Below, piece by piece: positions 9,543 through 17,295 of a stretch of 64,000 nucleotides of DNA. Position 1 is the stretch's first letter. Every line of letters begins with the position of its first letter. The notes under the pieces are model-generated. The model was not told the DNA's origin and did not search any database. It worked only from the letters and a program-made list of their open reading frames with translations. The DNA is from Bacillota bacterium (GTDB lineage Bacteria > Bacillota > Clostridia > Lachnospirales > Lachnospiraceae). A program made the position numbers and the translations under genes. The DNA lies in assembly GCA_023409535.1 (NCBI GenBank), contig JAEYGZ010000013.1, forward strand, positions 189,966 to 253,965, given 5' to 3'.

Positions 9543-9620
9543 AGCAGAATAAGTCAGTTGATAGCATTCAGGTACATTGTGCGGATTCCATCAAAAGGTT
9601 ATGATATAGAGGATAGAATT
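9543..9620 (+). promoter_or_regulatory. Upstream element copy 2 (GH88)
   Basis: Near-duplicate of the element at 7615-7690, here between the GH43 stop and the GH88 start. It ends with GGATAGAATT, giving a possible -10 TAGAAT about 40 bases before the start codon. It implies that the GH88 gene has its own promoter, controlled like that of GH43. Confidence 0.6.
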
Positions 9621-9660
9621 ATGACGAAAATTCAATACATATGATACAAGGAGAATGATT

Positions 9661-10812
9661 ATGTTGCAGGAAAATGATAAGAAGTGGGTAGAAGCTGCCG
9701 CACAAAAAATCAGGGAAAAGATGGAATGGGTCAGTGAAAAATCAAAGGACAAGATCCCCTATACCACTGTAAACGGAACGCATGATGATAAAAGCAAAAC
9801 GGATGCCGCTACTCCGGACGGGGGGATTAGCTGGTGGACGAATGGCTTCTGGGGCGGTATGATGTGGCTGATGTATCACGAGACAGGAGAGGAAAGATAC
9901 GCAGAGATCGCAAGGGTATCGGAAGACAAGCTGGATCAGTGCTTCCGCGAGTATCTGGGCTTGCATCATGATGTAGGCTTTATGTGGCTGCCCACCGCAG
10001 TTGCGGATTATCGTATCACAGGCAATACCGAAGCAAGGGTCAGAGGGCTGCATGCGGCGAATCTGCTGGCCGGAAGATTTAATCCTGCGGGAAGCTTCAT
10101 CAGAGCCTGGAACAGCTATGGCAATGGTGATAACAGAGGTTGGGCAATTATTGATTGCATGATGAATGTTCCGCTCCTTTACTGGGCTTCGGAGGAAACA
10201 AGTGACCCGAGATTTAAGCAGATTGCCATGCTGCATGCGGATACCGTACAGGAAGCGTTTATTCGTCCGGACGGATCATGTAATCATATTGTGGAATTCG
10301 ATCCCTTTGAAGGAGGAATTGTCAGAACCTATGGCGGCCAGGGCTATGAGGAAGGCTCTTCCTGGACCCGGGGTCAAAGCTGGGCAATCTATGGCTTTGT
10401 GCTAAGTTATATTCATACAGGGAAGAAGCAGTATCTGGATGCTGCGAAGCGCGTGGCGCATTATTTTATCTCAAATATTCCTGAGAGCGGTCTTATTCCG
10501 GTTGATTTCAGACAGCCGGGGGAACCTGCATGGGTGGATTCCACAGCAGCAGCAATTGCAGCCTGTGGATTCATTGAGATAGCAAGGCAGGTTGGTGAGC
10601 ATGAGAAAGACTTATATTTGGGTGCTGCCTTAAAGCTTTTGAAAACCCTTGAGGAGAAACAGTGCAATTGGACCAAGGACAATGATTGTATCCTGGAGGG
10701 CTGCACAGCTGCTTATCATGACAAAGCGCATCATTTTAATATCATCTATGGAGATTATTACTTCATGGAAGCGATATTTAAGTTAAAGGGTGAGGATATT
10801 CTTCTGTGGTAG
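9661..10812 (+). CDS. Glycoside hydrolase family 88 (unsaturated glucuronyl hydrolase type)
   Basis: Cytoplasmic (alpha/alpha)6-barrel hydrolase of 383 residues. It should act by hydrating the double bond of unsaturated uronic acids at oligosaccharide ends left by lyases. Supporting motifs are SWWTNGFWGG near 57, HHDVGF with Asp104 and IDCMMN with Asp165, matching the two catalytic Asp of GH88, and WTRGQSWAIYG near 240. AAGGAG at 9648-9653 is correctly spaced for ATG 9661, but too close for the ATG at 9655. Pairing with GH43 points to glucuronoxylan or pectic side chains. GH105 is the nearest alternative. Confidence 0.85.
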   Translation: MLQENDKKWVEAAAQKIREKMEWVSEKSKDKIPYTTVNGTHDDKSKTDAATPDGGISWWTNGFWGGMMWLMYHETGEERYAEIARVSEDKLDQCFREYLGLHHDVGFMWLPTAVADYRITGNTEARVRGLHAANLLAGRFNPAGSFIRAWNSYGNGDNRGWAIIDCMMNVPLLYWASEETSDPRFKQIAMLHADTVQEAFIRPDGSCNHIVEFDPFEGGIVRTYGGQGYEEGSSWTRGQSWAIYGFVLSYIHTGKKQYLDAAKRVAHYFISNIPESGLIPVDFRQPGEPAWVDSTAAAIAACGFIEIARQVGEHEKDLYLGAALKLLKTLEEKQCNWTKDNDCILEGCTAAYHDKAHHFNIIYGDYYFMEAIFKLKGEDILLW

Positions 10813-11010
10813 ACGTTTGCGGAAGGACTTTTGAATTAATTCATCCGCGGTTGCCGGTATTTGCACAGATGCTAAAATAACTTTATAATCTCAAATACCG
10901 CTTTCATCCTTCATGGCTGATTGCAATATTATATGACAGATCAGCTTAAGTGCTGCTGTGCCGTATTAATATTCTTCAGTCCGTGCAATAGAGTAAATGT
11001 AATAAAGCGG

Positions 11011-11069
11011 TTGACATTATTATATATAGTTAGTATACTAATTAAATCACTTGATTAGTATACTAACTA
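11011..11069 (+). promoter_or_regulatory. Promoter with double MarR-type palindromic operator
   Basis: -35 TTGACA (11011-11016), 17-base spacer, -10 TATACT (11034-11039). The palindrome TTAGTATACTAA occurs at 11030-11041, over the -10, and again at 11055-11066. The two sit in a larger perfect inverted repeat with 16-base arms (11027-11042 and 11054-11069). This fits autorepression of the MarR gene that follows. Confidence 0.88.
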
Positions 11070-11087
11070 TTTTTGTGGGGTGAGGTT

Positions 11088-11552
11088 GTGTTTGAAGGAA
11101 AAGATATAGGACATATTTTACATGTAGCGGATATGACTGCAAAGAACCGGCTGACCAATCAGCTGGATGGGTATGGGATAACACCCGGACAGTATGCGGT
11201 ATTAAAGGAGATTTATTATCATAGTGAAGATGGTAATAACGGATTATCTCCTGCCTGCATCGCAGATAGAATACACTGCGACAGACCGACAATTTCAGGA
11301 ATAATAGAGCGGCTGGAAGCTCAGGGATGGATTGTCCGATTGAGGAATTCCGAGGACAAAAGGTCGGTGATCATTCAGGTGACAGATAAGACGATAGCGC
11401 ATATGCCGGAATTCGACGAAATTTTTCAGGACAATCGAAGCATCATTCTGAATGGCTTTACAAAAGAGGAAGAGGATGCATTTAAAAACTTTCTGCTGAG
11501 AGTCATTCATAATTTTAAAAACATAGAGGATGGAATGGTAACTGAGAAGTAA
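11088..11552 (+). CDS. MarR family transcriptional regulator
   Basis: Winged-helix regulator of about 154 residues. The DNA-binding core runs from PGQYAVLKEIYYH through LSPACIADRIHCDRPTISGIIERLEAQGWI to the wing LRNSEDKRSVIIQVTDK, with a dimerisation helix at the C-terminus. The start is uncertain: GTG 11088 follows GGGGTGAGG (11077-11085), though closely; a TTG at 11073 would add five residues. It precedes a MATE pump by 37 bases and probably represses both from the double palindrome upstream until a drug or metabolite binds. Confidence 0.9.
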   Translation: MFEGKDIGHILHVADMTAKNRLTNQLDGYGITPGQYAVLKEIYYHSEDGNNGLSPACIADRIHCDRPTISGIIERLEAQGWIVRLRNSEDKRSVIIQVTDKTIAHMPEFDEIFQDNRSIILNGFTKEEEDAFKNFLLRVIHNFKNIEDGMVTEK

Positions 11553-11589
11553 GCAGGAAACACTTATAAATCAATTGAAGGAGTTAATC

Positions 11590-12993
11590 ATGGACAGATC
11601 AAAACAATTAGGCGAAGATAAAGTATTAAATCTGATTATTAAGTTTTCCGTACCGGCGATTATCGGAATGCTGGTAAATGCATTGTATAATGTGGTTGAC
11701 CGGATATATATAGGGCACGGGGTCGGATCATTGGGAATTGGCGGTACCACCATAGCCTTCCCGGTGATGCTGATTATGATGGCATTTTCCATGCTCATCG
11801 GAATTGGCGCTAATTCTTTAGTATCCATCCGATTGGGTGAAAATAAAAAAGAAGAAGCGGAAGGTATCTTTGGCAATGCGTTGGTATTGCTGATTCTATC
11901 CTCCGTTATTCTGACCGTAGTGGGATTAATTACGCTGGAACCGTTCTTGAAATTGCTGGGTGCCAGTGATCAAATATTACCCTATGCGAAAGAGTATATG
12001 GAGATTATCCTGCTTGGCGGCGTATTTCAGTCCCTGGGTATGGGGATGAATAATTTTATCAGATCAGAAGGAAATCCCAAGATTGCAATGTACACCATGC
12101 TCATAGGTGCTCTGATTAATACAGTTTTAGACCCTGTATTTATCTTTGTATTCGATTGGGGTATGAGGGGCGCAGCTCTGGCGACCATTTTATCCCAGGC
12201 CGTTTCAGCGGTATGGGTTATGGTATATTTCTTAAAAGGGAAGAGCCTGTTAAAAATCAGGATGAAATATCTGAAATTAAAGGCATCCTATATTGGAAGA
12301 ATCATTGCACTGGGAACGGCGCCTTTTGCCATGCAGCTGGCTGCCAGCGTATTAAATCTTATTATGAACAGAAGATTAGGGGAGTATGGAGGCGATGTTG
12401 CCATATCAGGAATGGGTATTGTAAATAGTATTGTTACCTTGATGATCATGCCTTTGTTTGGTATTAACCAAGGGTCGCAGCCAATCATCGGATATAATTA
12501 CGGAGCCGGAAAATACGGCAGAGTGAAGGAAGCATATAAAATAGCGGTAATTTTTGCAACTGTTATTGTTATAATCGGTTGGATAGCAACAAGAGTATTT
12601 CCGCAGCAGCTGGTATATTTATTCAATAACAAGGACAATGAGCTGATATCCTTCAGTATTCTTGCTGTCAAGCGTGTGCTGATGTTCCTGCCGATCATCG
12701 GTTTTCAGATTGTTTCCTCCAATTATTTTCAGGCAATCGGTAAGCCGATGCATTCTGCACTGTTAGGTTTGTCAAGACAGGTGTTGATTTTAATTCCGGC
12801 CTTAATCCTATTACCGATGTTTTTCGGATTGAACGGAGTTATCTCGGCCGGTCCGTTGGCTGATGTGATCTCCTCGGTAATTACAGGAATATTTATCTTC
12901 CGGGAAATGAGACGGCTGCATAACTACCAGAATGAAGCGCATTCTAACGAGCTGCCTCAGGGTGCCATTGTATTGGAAGAAGCAGGTGAATAA
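11590..12993 (+). CDS. MATE family efflux transporter
   Basis: Cation-coupled multidrug exporter (467 residues, twelve hydrophobic segments in two six-helix halves). The family-typical opening is LIIKFSVPAIIGMLVNALYNVVDRIYIG, then GIGANSLVSIRLGE near 80 and INQGSQPIIGYNYGA near 295. GAAGGAG at 11577-11583 sets ATG 11590; an upstream TTG in frame lies in the RBS itself. It is co-transcribed with the MarR regulator. The substrate is unknown. Confidence 0.93.
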   Translation: MDRSKQLGEDKVLNLIIKFSVPAIIGMLVNALYNVVDRIYIGHGVGSLGIGGTTIAFPVMLIMMAFSMLIGIGANSLVSIRLGENKKEEAEGIFGNALVLLILSSVILTVVGLITLEPFLKLLGASDQILPYAKEYMEIILLGGVFQSLGMGMNNFIRSEGNPKIAMYTMLIGALINTVLDPVFIFVFDWGMRGAALATILSQAVSAVWVMVYFLKGKSLLKIRMKYLKLKASYIGRIIALGTAPFAMQLAASVLNLIMNRRLGEYGGDVAISGMGIVNSIVTLMIMPLFGINQGSQPIIGYNYGAGKYGRVKEAYKIAVIFATVIVIIGWIATRVFPQQLVYLFNNKDNELISFSILAVKRVLMFLPIIGFQIVSSNYFQAIGKPMHSALLGLSRQVLILIPALILLPMFFGLNGVISAGPLADVISSVITGIFIFREMRRLHNYQNEAHSNELPQGAIVLEEAGE

Positions 12994-13046
12994 AGAAATC
13001 GGAACATGCCTGCCGGTGGAATTGCTCCAACTAAATTGCATGAATT

Positions 13047-13086
13047 GGAAAAGCTTCGATAGGGTGGAACCGATCGAAGCTTTTCC
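13047..13086. terminator. Intrinsic terminator after the MATE gene
   Basis: Perfect 14-base stem: GGAAAAGCTTCGAT (13047-13060) with ATCGAAGCTTTTCC (13073-13086) and a 12-base loop. The arms carry A's and T's at either side, so it may work in both directions between convergent units. Confidence 0.85.
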
Positions 13087-13184
13087 TCGTATACAAAGTA
13101 TTGCATCCCGGCCATACAGGTAATGACGATGCCAACAGCCGATGTCCTTGTCAAGAGGGTAGTGGAAATAATAGCTGCTCCAAC

Positions 13185-14408
13185 TTATGAAATTTGATGT
13201 CTCTTAAAGACTCGATAGGCAAATGGTGTCAGAAGTATGGTTATCGCAATTGCAAATAATGGCAGAAACTGATAGGGTAAGAATACGAAACCAAAAAATT
13301 CATATGGAATGCCATCGATCACTGACCCGAAGGACATCATGTTAGCAGGCAGCAGATTATATAATTTGATTAGCAGCACGCTGGTATGATCAGATATACT
13401 GATGAACATAGGGGCAACCAGCAACAGGCTGATGAGAATAATCACGCCAAAAGGTGATTTAAATTTTGCTGATAGCAGCATGGTAACAGATGCAGTCAGT
13501 AAACAGGCAAAAAATGCGCAGGCAGAGAGAAGCAGCGCTGTTTGCCCCATAGTAAACGGATAAGGCGACATAGCATAGTAGAGCTGTAACGGAGCATTTC
13601 TGCCGTCAGATCCGAAAATCAGCATAGTGAGAATATAGCTTAGGAGGACGAGCATAAGGAATAAGGCAGCAGCCAGCGAAAACCCTGTGAACAATTTTGC
13701 ATGGATAAGCTTGTGTTTTCCGTGCTTTGCGGCCAGAATGAGCTGGTCGGCCCCGGAAGTATATTCGCCGGCAAAAAGCGGTGAGATTAAAACCGCCATG
13801 ACAAAGGCTGCCAATAAGCCGATGGTTATCATGATTGAGAAAAACCGCGTATAGCCGTCTGTATAGGAAAAAGTAAACGGGGTTTTTATCTGAGTGTCGA
13901 GGGCTAGAAGCTCTTCCTTCGCTTTATTACTTATTTTCATTCCTTTCATATTCTGTATTTGTCTTTCACGGCGGATTTGGTACAAATGCCCGGCTTGATC
14001 TGCGGTCAATATCTTAAAATCCGCCATATTAATAACACGATTGGAATTGGTGTTATATATCGCACGGATGTTATTATATATCTGGCTGTATTTCCGCGCA
14101 TAAGTCTCGTACTCCGGCGTGTCAATGTATCTGTCGGTCTCCGGAATTTGTGCATATGCATTCGCTGCTTCCAGGATCAATTCTGAGTTGATTTCCCGTC
14201 CGGCGAGGGAACGGGCATAGGATCTATCCTTCATGGCTGCATCATAATTTGATTCATATACCTTGCCGTCGATATAATAATTGCCTAACAATGTACCGCA
14301 GACACTGACTGCAGTTACAATGGCCGCCAATAGTAAAATGATTTGCACACTTCTCTTATGCAGTATTTTTTTATATTCATAGCCTACCAGGCTCCAAAAG
14401 CTGTTCAT
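13185..14408 (-). CDS. ABC-2 type transporter permease
   Basis: Membrane subunit of an ABC exporter (407 residues). The first helix is at about 20-42, then comes an extracytoplasmic region of roughly 130 residues, then five helices between about 180 and 400 (for example FSIMITIGLLAAFVMAVLISPLFAGE). That is the ABC-2 architecture with a long first loop. It overlaps the ATPase gene at 14408, so the two are coupled. It belongs to the ECF-sigma operon read leftward from 16450; the likely cargo is an antimicrobial peptide or lipid, by analogy only. Confidence 0.85.
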   Translation of the reverse strand: MNSFWSLVGYEYKKILHKRSVQIILLLAAIVTAVSVCGTLLGNYYIDGKVYESNYDAAMKDRSYARSLAGREINSELILEAANAYAQIPETDRYIDTPEYETYARKYSQIYNNIRAIYNTNSNRVINMADFKILTADQAGHLYQIRRERQIQNMKGMKISNKAKEELLALDTQIKTPFTFSYTDGYTRFFSIMITIGLLAAFVMAVLISPLFAGEYTSGADQLILAAKHGKHKLIHAKLFTGFSLAAALFLMLVLLSYILTMLIFGSDGRNAPLQLYYAMSPYPFTMGQTALLLSACAFFACLLTASVTMLLSAKFKSPFGVIILISLLLVAPMFISISDHTSVLLIKLYNLLPANMMSFGSVIDGIPYEFFGFVFLPYQFLPLFAIAITILLTPFAYRVFKRHQIS

Positions 14409-15271
14409 TATTTTCTCACCTCGCTAAAGTAATAAAGATATAAGTCTTCCAGTGTGGCAGGCGTTATGATTGCCTCGGGGCAGGGTTTTTCCTCACATAT
14501 CAGCCGAAGGAACACATCCCTGTTATCCTGCCTGAGATTGATCACCGGATATTTTTCACAAAGAAGATCTGCTGCCTCCTGTGATACAGTACATTCCCAT
14601 ACTTTGCCCTCTATCATACGGATGACTGCTTCGGGGGCACCCTGATGGATAAACTGACCATTCTTCATCATTAGTATCGTATCGGCTATATATTCCACAT
14701 CAGAAACAATATGGGTGGAGAGCAGCACAATACGGTCCGCTCCAAGGCGGGAGATGAGATTGCGAAAGCGTATCCGTTCCTTTGGATCAAGACCGGCTGT
14801 CGGCTCATCCAAAATCAATATTTTCGGATCGTTCAGCATGGCTTGTGCTATCCCAAGCCTTTGCTTCATTCCCCCGGAAAAGGTTTTAATTTTCTTCCTT
14901 GCTTCATGGTCAAGGGAAACAAGCTCCAGAAGCTCCAGGGATTTTTCTTTGGCCCTCTGCTTTGTAAGACCCTTGAGAGAAGCGATATAAAGCAGGAAGT
15001 CCAGTGCGGAAAATTCAGGATAATAGCCAAAATCCTGGGGCAGATATCCCAATACGTCACGGTAATCCTCCTGATTTACATCAATTCCATCAAAGGAGAT
15101 GGAACCGGAAGTCGGCGCCAGAATACCGCACATCATGCGCATCAGGGTAGTCTTGCCTGCTCCGTTGGCACCCAGAAGGCCGTATACACCCTGATGAAAG
15201 TTCAGGGATATGCGGTCACAGGCTATTTTATTTCCATAATGCTTTGTTACTCGGTCAAGAGAAAGTTCCAT
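14408..15271 (-). CDS. ABC transporter ATP-binding protein
   Basis: Cytoplasmic ATPase of 287 residues. Walker A is GANGAGKTT near 35, the Q-loop lies in LPQDFGYYPEFSALDFL, the signature is FSGGMKQRLGIAQAM, Walker B is ILILDEPTAGLDPKERIRF and the switch His is in LLSTHIVSD. It has a ~75-residue C-terminal extension as in BcrA/CcmA-type exporters. GGAGG precedes ATG 15271. Its 5' end overlaps the upstream membrane-protein gene by 25 bases. Partner permease is the next gene. Confidence 0.93.
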   Translation of the reverse strand: MELSLDRVTKHYGNKIACDRISLNFHQGVYGLLGANGAGKTTLMRMMCGILAPTSGSISFDGIDVNQEDYRDVLGYLPQDFGYYPEFSALDFLLYIASLKGLTKQRAKEKSLELLELVSLDHEARKKIKTFSGGMKQRLGIAQAMLNDPKILILDEPTAGLDPKERIRFRNLISRLGADRIVLLSTHIVSDVEYIADTILMMKNGQFIHQGAPEAVIRMIEGKVWECTVSQEAADLLCEKYPVINLRQDNRDVFLRLICEEKPCPEAIITPATLEDLYLYYFSEVRK

Positions 15272-15996
15272 GTTTTATCCTCCATATGTTTTAATAAATT
15301 GCGCAGCTGAATCCCAAGGAACACACCGCTGATTGCAAAAAGGATAAGCCAGTAGTTCAGGTATAGGGACGAGTAGAGCAGCCTGATCATATTGCTGCAG
15401 ATGATGTTGGCCATGCTCACAAGGCAGGACACAAAGGCGCAGATATAGATGCTTTCCCGGCTTCTTATACGGTTGAGAACCAGCAGGCAGGCTCCGCAGG
15501 TGATCAGGTAAGGTACCAAAAGGTATACAGCGGCTTGCAGCAGAGGATAGGAAGAAGCATGATTTAGGAAAGTCAATATCAATGTCAGAAGAACGAAATT
15601 TCCGCCGCCTAAAATCAAAATGCGTGCCATGATAATCTGGGACAGGCTGAACCGGCAGCAAAGCTCTAACTCCGACATTCGATAAAATGCAGAGCGGTAC
15701 AGCTCCGTTGCGGTCAGCAAGGCCATAAAAGGAAGAAGAGCAGAGATACTCCAGGCCATCCCGGATTCTGTAAACTGGAATCCATAATTCGACGGCAGAA
15801 AAGCGACCGCTATACAAAGCAAGACGATCAGGGCAGAGCAGAACCATACCCGCTTGCGAATATAACAAAATTGACTGAGCAGAAAATCACGATAGGTTGT
15901 CTTTGGGTAACGTAACTTTTTTAAAAATGCTTCCTTTCCTGTTGGTATGGGGGCATCAAAAGCTGTCTGTAAAGCCTTTTTGAACTTCTTATTCAT
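15247..15996 (-). CDS. Six-helix membrane protein of an ECF-sigma/ABC operon
   Basis: About 249 residues. A basic ~50-residue cytoplasmic N-terminus (MNKKFKKALQTAFDAPIPTG) is followed by six hydrophobic segments, such as FCSALIVLLCIAVAFLP and FVLLTLILTFLNHASSYPLL. The CAT at 15994-15996 with GGAGGA (16002-16007) fixes the start; the frame extends upstream but without a site. It overlaps the sigma gene by 8 bases. It lacks an anti-sigma zinc motif, so it could be an anti-sigma factor of another kind or a third exporter subunit. No function is assigned. Confidence 0.75.
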   Translation of the reverse strand: MNKKFKKALQTAFDAPIPTGKEAFLKKLRYPKTTYRDFLLSQFCYIRKRVWFCSALIVLLCIAVAFLPSNYGFQFTESGMAWSISALLPFMALLTATELYRSAFYRMSELELCCRFSLSQIIMARILILGGGNFVLLTLILTFLNHASSYPLLQAAVYLLVPYLITCGACLLVLNRIRSRESIYICAFVSCLVSMANIICSNMIRLLYSSLYLNYWLILFAISGVFLGIQLRNLLKHMEDKTWNFLLTE

Positions 15997-16450
15997 AAAA
16001 ATCCTCCTCTCTGAATGATGTGCGTAAAGCTGCCAGGGCTGCATTGATCCTGCGGTAAACTGCAAAACGTGAAAGTCCCATAATCGCAGTAATTTCACCA
16101 ATGGACAGCTCATTTGCATACCTTAACAGGAGCAGCTCCTGGTCCTGATCCTTCAGCAGGTTCAAGCCCTGCCGTAGGGCAATGCTGAGCTCCAGCTGTT
16201 TTATACTATCCTTACCGGGCAATTCTTCGGTTAATGCTTCCGGCCTCCTTTTGCGGAAGGCATCCATACACAGATTTCTTGCGATGGTATACAGGTAGGC
16301 TAGCTGTTTACCGCGCTCGATGTATGAAGTTTGAGTGAAGTATTTGAGAAAGGTTTCCTGAGCCAGGTCTTCCGCCAGATGTGAATCGCTCACTTTAAAA
16401 TAGCAATATCGATAGATTTTATCATATTGTTCGCTGATATCGGCTGCCAC
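15989..16450 (-). CDS. ECF-type RNA polymerase sigma factor
   Basis: 153-residue sigma-70 factor with regions 2 and 4 only. Region 2 includes YRYCYFKVSDSHLAEDLAQETFLKYF and the -10 recognition helix AYLYTIARNLCMDAFRKR. Region 4 has LLLLRYANELSIGEITAIMGLSRFAVYRRINAAL. The start chosen is GTG 16450, seven bases after AAAGGAGG; a TTG at 16468 would lie upstream of that RBS. It leads an operon with a membrane protein and an ABC exporter, which it probably controls. Confidence 0.9.
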   Translation of the reverse strand: MAADISEQYDKIYRYCYFKVSDSHLAEDLAQETFLKYFTQTSYIERGKQLAYLYTIARNLCMDAFRKRRPEALTEELPGKDSIKQLELSIALRQGLNLLKDQDQELLLLRYANELSIGEITAIMGLSRFAVYRRINAALAALRTSFREEDFYE

Positions 16451-16770
16451 CTCATAGCCTCCTTTCAATAGGTATAACGGCTTTACACACTTAAATGTGC
16501 GCAGAAGATATAAATTATTTATTTAGTGAATTCCCATAAAAGATGCCGTCTGTTTTTGTGCTGTTGATATCTGCATTTGCAAAACGGCAAATTTGACGGA
16601 AGCTATATTTCATGGTAACTTTGTGGTGATCGAAGTTTCAGAACAAAGCCTTGACTAAGCTAATTATACCAAAAGGTGTCAAAGATAAAAATGAACCGAT
16701 TTCATTCTTATGACAATAAACAGTGAAGGCATGATGATAAAATCACTCGGAAGAGTCAGGAGGCGGAACG
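16451..16770. promoter_or_regulatory. Divergent ECF-sigma intergenic region
   Basis: The 320 bases between two divergent sigma genes hold no credible gene. On the minus strand TGGTATAAT (complement of 16663-16671) is an extended -10 box with no good -35 at normal spacing. AGGAGG (16758-16763) serves the rightward gene. A clear ECF-type -35/-10 pair for either gene was not found by eye. Confidence 0.5.
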
Positions 16771-17295
16771 ATGACGGCAGAAGAATTAAATGATTTGATT
16801 TCAGAGCATGGAAGACATGTATTTAGTTTTTGCTGTAATCTGACCGGTAATCGCATAGACGCAGAGGATTTATATCAGGACACCTTCCTGAAAGCTGTTG
16901 AGTTATGCCACAGACTTGACAGCAGTGGCAATCCCAAAAGTTATCTTATGGGTATTTCGGCGAAGCTTTGGCAAAATCATAAGAAAAAGTATGCGGTAAG
17001 ACAAAAAATCCTTCCTACAGAAGAACTGGAGGATAACCTGATACAGCTTGCAGAGGACCGGGAGAAGCAGCCTGAGATGGAAGTTATCCGAAAAGAAAGA
17101 ATTGATCAGGTTCAGACCGGGGTAAAGCGGCTTCCTGAGAAAATCCGGATAGTAATCTATTTGTATTATACGGCTGAGCTGTCCGTAGAGGAGATAGGAA
17201 GAGCGTTACATATCCCGAAGGGAACGGTAAAAAGCAGGCTTCATAAGGGCAGGATACTGGTAAAAGAATATTTGGAGGTGCAAGGTTATGAATGA
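16771..17295 (+). CDS. ECF-type RNA polymerase sigma factor
   Basis: 174-residue sigma factor. Region 2 contains HVFSFCCNLTGNRIDAEDLYQDTFLKAVEL and region 4 contains VIYLYYTAELSVEEIGRALHIPKGTVKSRLHKGR. AGGAGG lies seven bases before ATG 16771. Its stop overlaps the next gene by 8 bases, the usual sigma/anti-sigma arrangement. It belongs to the SigV/SigW-like group by general pattern; its regulon is unknown. Confidence 0.92.
   Translation: MTAEELNDLISEHGRHVFSFCCNLTGNRIDAEDLYQDTFLKAVELCHRLDSSGNPKSYLMGISAKLWQNHKKKYAVRQKILPTEELEDNLIQLAEDREKQPEMEVIRKERIDQVQTGVKRLPEKIRIVIYLYYTAELSVEEIGRALHIPKGTVKSRLHKGRILVKEYLEVQGYE

Noticed and set aside
14711..15310. Long open frames on both strands within the ABC ATPase and membrane-protein genes
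   Set aside because: They overlap genes with clear motifs, overlaps and RBS, and encode Cys/Arg/His-rich or unrecognisable sequence.
16651..16669. TTGAC boxes near TATAAT in the sigma intergenic region as a standard promoter
   Set aside because: The -35-like boxes are only about eight bases from the -10, so the pair cannot work; only the extended -10 is kept.
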